Source of the DNA: JAALLB01 sp017643495
GTDB lineage: Bacteria > Pseudomonadota > Alphaproteobacteria > Rhizobiales > Rhizobiaceae
NCBI GenBank assembly: GCA_965216105.1
Contig: OZ244147.1
Coordinates: 248,001-312,000, forward strand
Direction: 5' to 3'
DNA length: 64,000 nt
The notes under the pieces were generated by a model. It had not been told where the DNA came from, ran no database searches, and worked only from the letters and a program-made list of their open reading frames with translations. Below are positions 8,662 to 17,390 of this stretch, piece after piece (the first letter of the stretch is position 1; the number at the start of each line of letters is the position of its first letter). The position numbers and the translations under genes are program-made.

Positions 8662-9198
8662 ATGCGTGGCTATTTCGGCATTGGCGTGGAAGGAATTTCC
8701 AAACCGCTGAATTTCGGCAATCTGGCCCGCTCGGCCCATGGCTTTGGCGCAAGCTTCATTTTCACGGTGCAAGCAGCCAGTGCGATCGGTCGTCCCGGGT
8801 CCGATACCACCAAGAGCCGTGACCACCTGCCCTGGTATTCCTATGAAAATGTCAGTGACATGCGGTTGCCTGATGACTGCCGTCTTGTCGGGGTCGAGTT
8901 GACGCCGGATGCCGTTGAGTTGCCAAGCTTCCGGCACCCGGCAAAGGCTGCTTACGTACTTGGCCCAGAAGGTGGTTCGCTGTCACCCGAAATGATCGGG
9001 CAATGCGAATTCATCGTAAAAATACCGATGAATTTTTGTATCAATGTTGCGATGGCCGGTGCAATCGTGATGTATGACCGGATGCATTCATTGGGTCGTT
9101 TTGCCGAACGGCCAATCGCCGCCGGCGGCCCCAAAGAGCTGTTGAAACCGCATGTTCATGGCAAGAAACTTTATTCTGGAGGCACGCGGCTTCCGTGA
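8662..9198 (+). CDS. SpoU/TrmH-type RNA 2'-O-methyltransferase family protein
   Basis: A 178-residue SPOUT methyltransferase. N-terminal NFGNLARSAHGFGA is motif 1 with the catalytic-type Asn/Arg. YVLGPEGGSLSPE at about residues 94-106 is motif 2, and CINVAMAGAIVMYDR is the cofactor-binding trefoil-knot motif 3. It lacks the N-terminal substrate-binding domain of TrmH and RlmB, so the RNA target cannot be inferred. AAGGGG lies upstream of ATG 8662. The stop codon lies inside a perfect 16-base palindrome. Confidence 0.88.
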   Translation: MRGYFGIGVEGISKPLNFGNLARSAHGFGASFIFTVQAASAIGRPGSDTTKSRDHLPWYSYENVSDMRLPDDCRLVGVELTPDAVELPSFRHPAKAAYVLGPEGGSLSPEMIGQCEFIVKIPMNFCINVAMAGAIVMYDRMHSLGRFAERPIAAGGPKELLKPHVHGKKLYSGGTRLP

Positions 9199-9206
9199 TC
9201 ACGGAA
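9191..9206. repeat. Perfect 16-base palindrome over the methyltransferase stop codon
   Basis: TTCCGTGATCACGGAA is a perfect dyad that contains the TGA stop. A second perfect palindrome, GAATCCGGATTC, lies at 9218-9229. Neither is followed by a T-run. They may protect the mRNA end or act weakly as terminators. Confidence 0.5.
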
Positions 9207-9334
9207 TCGCAATGGCTGAATCCGGATTCGTGATTCGGTGAACGTGGCATTGCCTTGTTTTTGCCTTTTGTTCAGCTATCCTGCCGACAATGCGCGGCAG
9301 AACATTCAAGCTGGCGCAGGGGCTTAGGGTGAAA

Positions 9335-9352
9335 TCCATAATTTTTTATGGA
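9335..9352. repeat. Inverted repeat upstream of the IalB-type gene
   Basis: TCCATAA and TTATGGA form a seven-base perfect stem around TTTT, about 110 bases before the IalB-type start. A promoter-like TTGATA (9366-9371) follows. It is a possible operator or weak terminator. Apart from these repeats I see no gene between 9199 and 9464. Confidence 0.4.
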
Positions 9353-9464
9353 ATCTGTTCACTTTTTGATAACCTATGTTAACGCATATTAAGCTCAAAC
9401 CATGGGCGATAACGGATATGGCGCTAAGCATGCGCCATTATCAAAAACACTAACGGGACTGGCA

Positions 9465-9986
9465 ATGAGAATGAATTTCAGGATTGTTCTTGCTGGTGCG
9501 GCAACAGCAGCAATCATACTCGGCAATCTCACCAGCGTGGCGAACGCACAGACGCCTACGCGAATCAAGCAGCACAATGCATGGGGCGCCTATTCCCATA
9601 ACGGGGCGCAGGGCAAGGTTTGTTACGTTCTGTCAATTCCGACACAAAAGGAACCGTCAGACCGTGACCATGGCGATGTGTTTTTCATGCTTGCCAAGCA
9701 TCCCGGACAGAGCGTCAGTTTCGAACCGCAGTTTACGGTTGGCTATCCGTTTGCAGACAATTCCAAGGTTACCCTGAACATTGACGGCAAGGAATTTGCC
9801 ATGTTCACGAAGGGAAGCAATGCCTGGATGGAAAACCCGTCAGAAGAATCAACGGTTGTTGCTGCAATGCGTGCCGGGAGCAAGATGACAGTCTCCGGCA
9901 AGTCCCGCCGTGGCACTGAAACGAGCTATACCTATTCGCTCTCCGGTGTAACCGCCTCCCTGCAGGAAATGCAAAGCTGCAAGTAA
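9465..9986 (+). CDS. Invasion-associated locus B (IalB) family exported protein
   Basis: A 173-residue secreted protein of the IalB family, named after the Bartonella invasion protein but widespread and mostly uncharacterised in Hyphomicrobiales. The signal peptide spans residues 1-28 (cleavage after ANA). The mature part has the WGAYSHNG segment near its start, the KVCYVLS strand, and a C-terminal Cys (MQSCK) likely to pair with it. The start at 9465 places the signal peptide properly; the frame from 9402 would add 21 non-signal residues. It sits immediately upstream of rlmN and argG, as in related genomes. It is probably periplasmic; the function is unproven. Confidence 0.85.
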   Translation: MRMNFRIVLAGAATAAIILGNLTSVANAQTPTRIKQHNAWGAYSHNGAQGKVCYVLSIPTQKEPSDRDHGDVFFMLAKHPGQSVSFEPQFTVGYPFADNSKVTLNIDGKEFAMFTKGSNAWMENPSEESTVVAAMRAGSKMTVSGKSRRGTETSYTYSLSGVTASLQEMQSCK

Positions 9987-10069
9987 GCATACATGACATT
10001 CCGGCATGCCGTTTTCGGGTGTTGCCGGGAAGTGGTGCTTTTCGCCCGGTCATGTGGTAAGGGCATCGC

Positions 10070-11302
10070 ATGGCAGTATCTCTCGATTTAACTCATCCCC
10101 AGACACGCGCTGAAACAGATGCGCTTGTTGTCAAAACGCCTTTGCGGCCTTCTCTTGTCGGTCTTTCCCGCGAGGAGATGGGCGATGCATTGCGGGAAGC
10201 CGGCGTGGCCGAAAAACAGATCCGCATGCGGGTAAGCCAGCTTTGGCACTGGTTGTATATTCGGGGCGTTTCAGACTTTTCGGAGATGAAGAACCTGTCA
10301 AAGGATTTCCGGCAGATACTGGCGGACCGTTTTGATATCGGGCGGCCGAAAATCATCGAGGAACAGGTTTCAAACGACGGCACACGAAAGTGGCTGTTGC
10401 AGTTTCCCTCCATGGGTGCGGGGAAACCGGTCGAGGTTGAAACTGTCTACATACCCGAAGAGGGCCGGGGAACCTTGTGCATTTCTTCGCAAGTCGGCTG
10501 TACGCTCACCTGTTCCTTTTGCCATACAGGTACCCAGAAGCTCGTTCGCAATCTGACAGCCGGTGAAATTCTCGCTCAGTTGCTGGTGGCGCGTGACCGT
10601 TTGGGAGACTTTCCCGATGCCGATACCCCTCAGGGAGCAATCGTGCCGCTTGAAGGCAGGAAGGTCTCAAACATTGTCATGATGGGTATGGGGGAACCGC
10701 TATACAATTTCGATCATGTCAAAAAAGCATTGTTGATTGCAACCGACGGAGACGGGCTTTCCCTGTCCAGGCGAAGGGTTACGCTGTCAACTTCCGGTGT
10801 GGTCCCCAATATCCAGAGAACCGGGGACGAGATAGGCGTCATGCTCGCCATTTCGCTGCATGCGGTCACGGATGAATTGCGTGACGAACTGGTGCCGATC
10901 AACAAGAAATACCCCCTGAAGGACTTGATGGATGCTTGCCGGAATTATCCCGGCCTCAGCAATGCAAAACGTATCACGTTCGAATATGTCATGCTGAAAG
11001 GTGTCAATGACTCACTTGAGGATGCCAAGGGACTGGTCCAGCTTCTCAAGGGTATCCCGGCAAAGATCAACCTTATCCCGTTCAATCCGTGGCCCGGATC
11101 GGTTTATGAATGTTCGGACTGGGAGCAGATCGAGAAGTTTGCCGATTTCATCAATGCAAACGGTTATGCGTCACCGATACGCACTCCGCGTGGTCGCGAT
11201 ATTCTTGCCGCTTGCGGGCAGCTCAAATCCGAATCGGAACGGTTGCGCAAAAGCGAGCGGCTTGCACTTGAAGCGATGATGATTGCCGGCCACGGAGAGT
11301 GA
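10070..11302 (+). CDS. rlmN: Dual-specificity RNA methyltransferase RlmN
   Basis: A 410-residue radical-SAM enzyme that methylates C2 of A2503 in 23S rRNA and A37 of some tRNAs. The 4Fe-4S-binding motif is C144-x3-C148-x2-C151 (CTLTCSFC). The conserved GMGEPL motif follows the cluster, and the second catalytic cysteine lies in RGRDILAACGQL near residue 380. Its 410-residue length fits Hyphomicrobiales RlmN, which carries an N-terminal extension. The ialB-rlmN gap of 83 bases holds a stem-loop (arms TTCCGGCA and TGCCGGGA) but no T-run, so read-through is possible. Confidence 0.97.
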   Translation: MAVSLDLTHPQTRAETDALVVKTPLRPSLVGLSREEMGDALREAGVAEKQIRMRVSQLWHWLYIRGVSDFSEMKNLSKDFRQILADRFDIGRPKIIEEQVSNDGTRKWLLQFPSMGAGKPVEVETVYIPEEGRGTLCISSQVGCTLTCSFCHTGTQKLVRNLTAGEILAQLLVARDRLGDFPDADTPQGAIVPLEGRKVSNIVMMGMGEPLYNFDHVKKALLIATDGDGLSLSRRRVTLSTSGVVPNIQRTGDEIGVMLAISLHAVTDELRDELVPINKKYPLKDLMDACRNYPGLSNAKRITFEYVMLKGVNDSLEDAKGLVQLLKGIPAKINLIPFNPWPGSVYECSDWEQIEKFADFINANGYASPIRTPRGRDILAACGQLKSESERLRKSERLALEAMMIAGHGE

Positions 11303-11303
11303 C

Positions 11304-11792
11304 TTGAGCCTTCTTGTATCCGCCTTTGTCCGGTTGCTGACCATCCTTGTTGCGCTGGGAATTGCCTTGCTTGCCGCAGGTCTGCTTTTCGGGTTCGGGC
11401 TTGCTTCGGGGATCTATCCGGATGTCACTGTCGATGGCCGAGAAACAGCTGAAGGCGGAGATATTGAATATGCCATTCTGGCAATTGCAGCGATTGGTTT
11501 CGGGGCAATTGCCTCCTTTGAGTTGGCCGGTCTGGTCGGCATTCCGCTGATACTAGTCATTCTGGCGACGGAACTGATGCGATGGCGCGGGCTGGTGACC
11601 CATCTTGTTCTTGGTGGAGTTGTCGCACTGTTTGCCATGGTCACCCATTTGCCGGAGGGGGTTACACCAAAGGAAGGCACCATCATTGTAACGCTCGCTG
11701 CCGGTTTCATCGCAGCTTTCTTTTATTGGCTTGTTGCCGGCAGAAGTGCCGGCAAATGGCTTGGTCCCGAAAAGCCGAGAAACAAGGCCTGA
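11304..11792 (+). CDS. Small integral membrane protein, unknown
   Basis: A 162-residue protein with four predicted membrane segments, at about residues 8-32, 55-78, 82-98 or a longer segment up to 115, and 133-152, joined by short loops. I do not recognise a domain. It follows rlmN with one base between stop and start. The TTG at 11304 is preceded by GGAG inside the rlmN end, and a TTG at 11283 would be seven codons longer. The position after rlmN suggests co-transcription, but no role can be inferred. Confidence 0.75.
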   Translation: MSLLVSAFVRLLTILVALGIALLAAGLLFGFGLASGIYPDVTVDGRETAEGGDIEYAILAIAAIGFGAIASFELAGLVGIPLILVILATELMRWRGLVTHLVLGGVVALFAMVTHLPEGVTPKEGTIIVTLAAGFIAAFFYWLVAGRSAGKWLGPEKPRNKA

Positions 11793-11835
11793 ATACTTCC
11801 ATAGTTTCTAGAAAGTTGCTGACCTGACTGCCATG

Positions 11836-12399
11836 TCAGGCTGCTGTCAGGTGTTCGAAAAGTATCAGTGTTCCGAGCCCAATCAGTGCAAAACCTCCCA
11901 GTGCTTCCGCGGCCTTTCCGAATCGTTGACCCAGATATCTGCCGAGCATCAGTCCGATGGAGCTCATCAGCATGGTTGCAAGCCCGATCATCATGGCTAT
12001 GACAATGATATCTGCATCGAGCAGCGCAAGTGACATGCCAACGGCCATTGCATCCAGCGAAGTGCCTATGGCGGTTACGATGATCACCCAGAAAGTCATG
12101 GTTCCGGGAACACCATGCCCTTCACTGGCTGCAAGAGAATGCCGGATCATGTGAAGACCGACGGCGGCCAGAAGGGCAAATGCAATCCAGTGGTCGATCG
12201 CTGCAATATATTGGCTGGCCGCAACTCCGATCGCCCAACCAACAAGGGGTGTGACAGCTTCGATCGCGCCGAAAACCGCACCGGTCCTGATTGCAATGGA
12301 AAAGGATGGTTTGCCCAGATTGGCCCCCTTCCCCATGCAGGCAATGAATGCATCGATGGACATGGAAAAGGCCAGGATACTGATGGATACAGCAGACAC
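11836..12399 (-). CDS. mntP: Manganese efflux pump MntP
   Basis: A 187-residue six-helix membrane transporter of the MntP (DUF204) family, which exports Mn(II). The two-fold repeated signature is visible: LAFSMSIDAF near the N terminus (Asp at residue 15) and ATAIGTSLDAMAVG in the second half, each with the essential Asp. GTG 12399 aligns exactly with the start of known MntP proteins and has GGGAG nine bases upstream; TTG 12405 is the alternative. The gene faces the membrane-protein gene downstream of rlmN. Possible regulation by a Mur/Fur-family site is noted separately. Confidence 0.93.
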   Translation of the reverse strand: MSAVSISILAFSMSIDAFIACMGKGANLGKPSFSIAIRTGAVFGAIEAVTPLVGWAIGVAASQYIAAIDHWIAFALLAAVGLHMIRHSLAASEGHGVPGTMTFWVIIVTAIGTSLDAMAVGMSLALLDADIIVIAMMIGLATMLMSSIGLMLGRYLGQRFGKAAEALGGFALIGLGTLILFEHLTAA

Positions 12400-12554
12400 A
12401 GACAAATTCTCCCAAGATTAACCCATGCCCGGAATTGCAGGCAAGCATGGTGGCGAAAGAAGAATGCGTAGAGGTCAGGGCAACAACTCAGCGCGTCGAT
12501 GGCTGCTGGATAAACAGGATATCTTGAAAAATCAAGCAAAATCAATAATTTATA

Positions 12555-12571
12555 ATGCGTCTCATTTGCAT
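12555..12571 (-). promoter_or_regulatory. Possible Mur/Fur-family operator upstream of mntP
   Basis: On the - strand ATGCAAATGAGACGCAT has dyad ends (ATGC/GCAT) and a TGCAAAT half that resembles the manganese-responsive (Mur) boxes of Hyphomicrobiales. It lies 156 bases before mntP in an AT-rich stretch. The second half-site is weak. Nothing else is recognised between 12400 and 12650. Confidence 0.25.
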
Positions 12572-12650
12572 ATACTCATTGCGGTATCCGGCTATTCATC
12601 TTTTGAAGATCAGGCGCCCTGTTTCGGAATCCGGTTTTGATGATTTGTAT

Positions 12651-13292
12651 TCAGCCGCGCTCAGTGAGAAGCATCCGGATTGCGAAAGCTGAAAAAATGC
12701 CGGCAAACAGCCAGTCAATAAAGCGGGTCACTTTGCGGTTTTTCTTCAGGCTGGCGGCTATGTGATCGACTGCAATGATCATCAGGGAGCAGCACACGCA
12801 GGCAAACAGGATAAAATACAGGCCGAGGAAAATGATTTTCCCCATTGCGTTCGGATCGCCTGGTGTAATGAATTGTGGCAGGAAGGTAATGAAGAACAGG
12901 ACGATCTTCGGGTTCATCAGATTGATGCCAATGCCTGTCAGCCAGTTGCCAAACAGGGTCGCTTGCCTGGTTTTTTCACTTTTCAGTGTAAAGGCTGATC
13001 CGTTTCTTATGGCATCCACGGCCAGCCACAAAAGGTAGAGTGCACCAACAATTTTCAGGGCCAGAAAGGCCTTTGGGGAAGCTGCCAGAAGCGCTGAAAT
13101 TCCGAAAGCTGCGAGCAGGGTGTGGATGACAATACCGGTTACCGCACCGAACATGGCTGCGAGACCTGCTGCGCGACCCTGGCCCAGGGCACGTCCAAGA
13201 AACAGTGTCATGTCAGGGCCAGGTGTAATCGTCAGGACAAAGGATGCCAGGGTGAAAGCCGCAAGCACCGGAAGAGATGGCAAAAACTCCAT
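12651..13292 (-). CDS. LysE/RhtB family amino acid exporter
   Basis: A 213-residue membrane protein of the LysE/RhtB superfamily, which exports amino acids or homoserine lactones. The N-terminal signature FVLTITPGPDMTLFLGRALGQGRAAGL at about residues 17-43 and five to six hydrophobic helices are present, with GINLMNPKIVLFFITFLPQF in the middle. ATG 13292 has a strong AAGGAG nine bases upstream. The longer frame from 13334 would include that site and is rejected. The substrate cannot be assigned. It is divergent from argG. Confidence 0.92.
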   Translation of the reverse strand: MEFLPSLPVLAAFTLASFVLTITPGPDMTLFLGRALGQGRAAGLAAMFGAVTGIVIHTLLAAFGISALLAASPKAFLALKIVGALYLLWLAVDAIRNGSAFTLKSEKTRQATLFGNWLTGIGINLMNPKIVLFFITFLPQFITPGDPNAMGKIIFLGLYFILFACVCCSLMIIAVDHIAASLKKNRKVTRFIDWLFAGIFSAFAIRMLLTERG

Positions 13293-13350
13293 GGGTTGTC
13301 TCCTTTTCAGACGATGGTAATTGCTGGCGGCCAAAGGCAGTTCAGAAACC

Positions 13351-13378
13351 TTGCGCAGTTTGCAATAATCGCTACATT
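13351..13378 (+). promoter_or_regulatory. Promoter candidate for argG
   Basis: TTGCGC (13351-13356) and TACATT (13373-13378) are separated by 16 bases, about 75 bases before the argG start. Confidence 0.35.
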
Positions 13379-13451
13379 GCCCGAAATTTCAACGGCGGCA
13401 ACCCGTTTCCTGACCGAACGCGGGAACTGGCCGCATCTCCCACAAGGTTAC

Positions 13452-14681
13452 ATGCCCATGACAATTTCCAAAGACAAGGTCAACAAGGTTGTACTCGCCT
13501 ATTCCGGCGGACTGGATACATCAATCATCCTGAAATGGCTGCAAACGGAATATGATGCGGAAGTGGTTACCTTCACTGCCGATCTCGGGCAGGGCGAGGA
13601 ACTGGAGCCGGCACGCAAGAAAGCGGAAATGCTGGGCATCAAGGAGATATTCGTTGAGGATGTTCGCGAGGAATTCGTAAGCGACTTTGTCTTCCCGATG
13701 TTCCGGGCCAATACGGTCTATGAAGGGGTGTACTTGTTGGGCACCTCGATTGCCCGCCCCCTGATTTCCAAGCGTCTTGTCGAGATTGCCCGTGAAACGG
13801 GTGCAGACGCGATTGCCCACGGGGCAACAGGTAAGGGCAATGACCAGGTGCGGTTTGAGCTTTCAGCTTATGCGCTGGACCCTAATATCAAGGTGATCGC
13901 GCCTTGGCGTGACTGGTCTTTCAAGTCGCGGACAGATCTCATCAACTTTGCCATGGAGCACCAGATCCCAGTGCCCAAGGACAAGCATGGGGAAGCACCG
14001 TTTTCCGTCGATGCCAACCTGTTGCACTCCTCTTCGGAAGGCAAGGTTCTTGAAGACCCTGCTGTCGGCCCGGAAGAGTATGTGTTCCAGCGCACCATCT
14101 CGCCAATGGATGCACCGGATCAGCCAGTCGATGTCGAGATTGAATTCGAGAAGGGTGATGCTATCGGCCTGAACGGCAAGCGCATGTCGCCAGCCACACT
14201 GCTGGCTGAACTCAACCGGCTTGGCCACGACAATGGTATTGGCAGGCTTGATCTGGTCGAGAACCGCTTTGTCGGCATGAAATCACGAGGCATTTACGAA
14301 ACCCCGGGGGGAACGATCCTTTTGTCCGCCCACCGTGCGATGGAATCAATCACACTCGACCGTGGCGCGGCGCATCTCAAGGATGAACTGATGCCACGTT
14401 ACGCAGAGTTGATCTATAACGGTTTCTGGTTCTCGCCGGAACGTGAAATGCTGCAGGCAGCCATTGACCATTCCCAGTCGCGTGTCGAAGGCAAGGTGAT
14501 GCTGCAGCTCTACAAGGGCAACGTAATTGTTGTCGGGCGCGAGAGCGACCAGTCGCTGTATTCAGAAGAACTGGTGACCTTTGAAGATGACCAGGGGGCC
14601 TATGACCAGAAGGATGCGGCCGGCTTTATCCGGCTGAATGCCTTGCGGCTGCGCACACTGGCTGCCAGAAACGCGCGCTGA
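13452..14681 (+). CDS. argG: Argininosuccinate synthase
   Basis: A 409-residue enzyme that joins citrulline and aspartate using ATP in arginine biosynthesis. The N-type ATP-pyrophosphatase P-loop AYSGGLDTS is at residues 16-24. The family blocks GATGKGNDQVRFE and the EKGDAIGLNGK region follow in order, and the full length is normal for the type 1 enzyme. The open frame extends far upstream to 13122, over the LysE gene, but homologues start at MTISKDKVNKVVLAYSGG, so ATG 13452 or 13458 is right; AAGG lies just upstream. The TAXI gene follows at 36 bases. Confidence 0.97.
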   Translation: MPMTISKDKVNKVVLAYSGGLDTSIILKWLQTEYDAEVVTFTADLGQGEELEPARKKAEMLGIKEIFVEDVREEFVSDFVFPMFRANTVYEGVYLLGTSIARPLISKRLVEIARETGADAIAHGATGKGNDQVRFELSAYALDPNIKVIAPWRDWSFKSRTDLINFAMEHQIPVPKDKHGEAPFSVDANLLHSSSEGKVLEDPAVGPEEYVFQRTISPMDAPDQPVDVEIEFEKGDAIGLNGKRMSPATLLAELNRLGHDNGIGRLDLVENRFVGMKSRGIYETPGGTILLSAHRAMESITLDRGAAHLKDELMPRYAELIYNGFWFSPEREMLQAAIDHSQSRVEGKVMLQLYKGNVIVVGRESDQSLYSEELVTFEDDQGAYDQKDAAGFIRLNALRLRTLAARNAR

Positions 14682-14717
14682 TAACCGGGGTTCCGGCAGA
14701 GTTTGGAGACAGAAAAC

Positions 14718-16130
14718 ATGCCAGGCCGGATTTCCAACAAGGCTGACCCCGCTGGGAAACCCTTTCCGGCAGGAGCGAATACACAGGGATCACGACTTCA
14801 CCGTTACAGGGTGTGGTCACTGTTCGCCCTGATCATTGCTGTTCTTGTCGGTTCGGTTGCCTACTGGCTCTATTCACGCGATCAGGGCCCGGTGGTGCTC
14901 AGCGTCGGAGCGGGGCCTTACCGCTCCGATTCCCACGAATTGATGAAAGAGGTGGCCGATGTTGTTGCGCGACACTCCGACACCATTCGACTGAAGGTGA
15001 TTGCCACCAGTGATTCCAGTCGCAATATCTCTCTGCTGAATGCGGACAAGGTGGACATGGCCACCATCCGCTCAGATACACCGGTCGTGAATGCAGTGCG
15101 GATGGTGGCGGATCTCTTTCCCGACTATTTTCAGATCATAACAAGGCGTGACCGCGGCATAGATACTGTGCCGGATCTTGGCGGAAAGCGGATTGCCATT
15201 CCCCGCTTTGGAACGGACGAGTTCCGCTCGTTCTGGATTGTCGGAGACCATTATGATCTGCCGATCGAGAAGATGGACTGGAAGGTAATGCAGTTTGGGG
15301 CAGCGTCCCAGGCCCTCCTGTCTGGCAAGGTCGATGCCCTTTTCACAGTACGTTCACTACGTGACCGGCTTCTCATCAACCTGTTCGAGGATGCCGAACT
15401 GAAGAGCATCGGGCTCGATTTTCTCAGCATTGACCAAGCGCCGGCCATGGCGCTCAAGCGACCGTTCCTTCGGGTTGGCGAAGTGTCGCTTGGCGCATTT
15501 GCCGGCAGCAGCCCGACCCCTGCGGATAATACGCAGGTTCCGACGGTGGAACGTATTCTGGTAACCCGGAAGGATGTGCCGGATGATGCAGTAAGGGAAT
15601 TGACCCGAATTCTTTTTGAGCACCGGCTAGATCTGGTTATCCGGTTTGCCCTTGCCTCTGCCATAAGCGAACCGGATGCCGGACGCGGGTTGAATGTTCC
15701 CCTGCATGACGGGGCGCAGCAATATTTTGACCGTAACGAGCCGTCCTTTTTGCAGGAGAATGCAGAGCCGCTCGCGCTTGGTGTAACACTGTTTGCAATG
15801 CTTCTTTCCGGATTGCTTGCCTTGCGTTCAAGACTTGTTTCGTCCCAGAAAAACCGGATGGACAGCTATAACTACGTCCTGCTTGAAATCGCCCAGAATG
15901 CAAGGCAGGCCGGTTCGATGGCTGAAATTGGCAGCATTCGCGAGCAGATGTTTGATCTGCTCGAAAGCGTCGTCAAGGCGCTGGATACGGATGACGTGAC
16001 GGAAGAGGGGTTTCAGTCCTTTTCCTTCCTCTGGGAATCCGTGCGTGAAATTCTCAATGAGCGAAGCAGGGAAATTGCAGGGGAGAGCCCGTCAAAAGGC
16101 GGAAAGAAGAAGGCCACCGCAAGCCGCTAA
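14718..16130 (+). CDS. Membrane-anchored TAXI-family (TRAP) solute-binding protein
   Basis: A 470-residue protein of the TAXI branch of TRAP transporter solute-binding proteins. An N-terminal membrane anchor (about residues 31-53) is followed by a periplasmic binding-protein fold with the SVGAGPYRSDSHELMKE opening, an IPRFGTDEFRSFW-type hinge and a SGKVDALFTV strand. A second hydrophobic segment (about 340-362) leads into a roughly 100-residue cytoplasmic-looking, charged tail ending in a Lys-rich stretch. No TRAP permease genes (DctM/DctQ) are nearby. ATG 14718 has GGAG nine bases upstream. The 3' end overlaps that of chrA by 39 bases in convergent orientation. Confidence 0.82.
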   Translation: MPGRISNKADPAGKPFPAGANTQGSRLHRYRVWSLFALIIAVLVGSVAYWLYSRDQGPVVLSVGAGPYRSDSHELMKEVADVVARHSDTIRLKVIATSDSSRNISLLNADKVDMATIRSDTPVVNAVRMVADLFPDYFQIITRRDRGIDTVPDLGGKRIAIPRFGTDEFRSFWIVGDHYDLPIEKMDWKVMQFGAASQALLSGKVDALFTVRSLRDRLLINLFEDAELKSIGLDFLSIDQAPAMALKRPFLRVGEVSLGAFAGSSPTPADNTQVPTVERILVTRKDVPDDAVRELTRILFEHRLDLVIRFALASAISEPDAGRGLNVPLHDGAQQYFDRNEPSFLQENAEPLALGVTLFAMLLSGLLALRSRLVSSQKNRMDSYNYVLLEIAQNARQAGSMAEIGSIREQMFDLLESVVKALDTDDVTEEGFQSFSFLWESVREILNERSREIAGESPSKGGKKKATASR

Positions 16131-17390
16131 CGCCAGAACCGTGATAACGCTCCAGTGACGGGCAAGCATGAAATAGCCTGACATGAGTGCCAGAACCAGC
16201 ACCCTCCAGTCCAGCGTGACAGGATCAGGAACAAGCAGTCTTGCCGGACCGGCCGAGACTTCATTCATTCCGGTAAACAGGACATGAAGTGAAAACCAGA
16301 CTGACAGATTGAGAATAACGCCGACTACAGCAGCGGTTATCGCAGACAATGCACCGCGAAGGCCCGGCTGTGCCGAAAGATGTTCAATGTAGGGGCTGCC
16401 TGCAAAAATCCAAAGAAAACAAGGGGCAAAGGTGACCCATAGGGTGACAAGGGCGCCTGCAATTGCCAGAGGCATGCCGCCAGCACCATGGGCGGCGATG
16501 AACCCGACAAACTCTGTAACGAGGATCAGCGGACCCGGGGTTGTTTCCGCCAGCCCAAGCCCGTCCATCATCTGGGCAGTTGTCAGCCAGCCAAACCCGT
16601 CAACCACATCCTGGGCCATGTATGCAAGTACCGCATAGGCTCCTCCAAACGTAACAACGGCCAGTTTGGAAAAGAAAACCGCGATTGATACCAGAATGCT
16701 CTCGGGTGCAACCAACCACAATAAAAGCACCGGTGCCCACCAGATTGTCAGCCAGCCAGCGACTGTCCTGATCGTGGCGGTAAATGGTGTCCGGGGCGTG
16801 GCTGTTGTGACCGTTTCCGCTTCAGAATTGCGCGCCTGATAATATCCGTAGAGCGCGGCAGCCAGAACAATCAACGGGTAGGGCAGTTCCAGGAAGAATA
16901 TTCCGACAAAGGCAAGGGCGGCAATCACATAATGCGCCGGCAGGTTCAAGGCGCGCCTTGAAACCTTCATCAAGGCTTCAATAACGATCACCAAAACTGC
17001 CGCCTTGACCCCGAGAAAAAGTGCGCTGACAAGTGGTACATCTCCGAAAAGGGCATATACCGACGCAAGCGTCAGAATGACTGCTGCACCGGGCAGTACG
17101 AACGCCAACCCGGCAATCAGCCCGCCCCTGGTTCCGTGCAGGCGCCATCCTGCATAAGTCGCCAGTTGCATTGCTTCGGGGCCGGGCAGCAACATGCAGA
17201 AGTTCAGCGCATTGAGGAATTGTCGTTCGGTCAGCCAGGATTTTTCCTCAACCAGCACCCGGTGCATGAGCGCAATCTGCGCGGCAGGGCCGCCAAAGGA
17301 CAAAATTCCGATTTTCCACCATATCCTGCTGGATTCAGCCAGGGTCGGAACGTCTCCAGACGGTTTGCTTGACGATTCCTGAATATTCAT
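16092..17390 (-). CDS. chrA: Chromate efflux transporter ChrA
   Basis: A 432-residue long-chain CHR-family transporter made of two homologous halves. Each half carries the family motif: KIGILSFGGPAAQIALMHR near residues 26-44 and FFSKLAVVTFGGAYAVLAYM in the middle. PGPEAMQLATYAGW and TTPGPLILVTEFVGF are the paired proline-glycine motifs. About ten membrane helices are visible. The family exports chromate by proton exchange. No chrB regulator accompanies it. ATG 17390 has GGAG seven bases upstream, favoured over the frame start at 17462. Confidence 0.93.
   Translation of the reverse strand: MNIQESSSKPSGDVPTLAESSRIWWKIGILSFGGPAAQIALMHRVLVEEKSWLTERQFLNALNFCMLLPGPEAMQLATYAGWRLHGTRGGLIAGLAFVLPGAAVILTLASVYALFGDVPLVSALFLGVKAAVLVIVIEALMKVSRRALNLPAHYVIAALAFVGIFFLELPYPLIVLAAALYGYYQARNSEAETVTTATPRTPFTATIRTVAGWLTIWWAPVLLLWLVAPESILVSIAVFFSKLAVVTFGGAYAVLAYMAQDVVDGFGWLTTAQMMDGLGLAETTPGPLILVTEFVGFIAAHGAGGMPLAIAGALVTLWVTFAPCFLWIFAGSPYIEHLSAQPGLRGALSAITAAVVGVILNLSVWFSLHVLFTGMNEVSAGPARLLVPDPVTLDWRVLVLALMSGYFMLARHWSVITVLALAACGGLLLSAF

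Noticed and set aside
12400..12650. yybP-ykoY manganese riboswitch before mntP
   Set aside because: I looked for its conserved GGGGAGUA and CUACC-type elements in the leader and did not find them in order.
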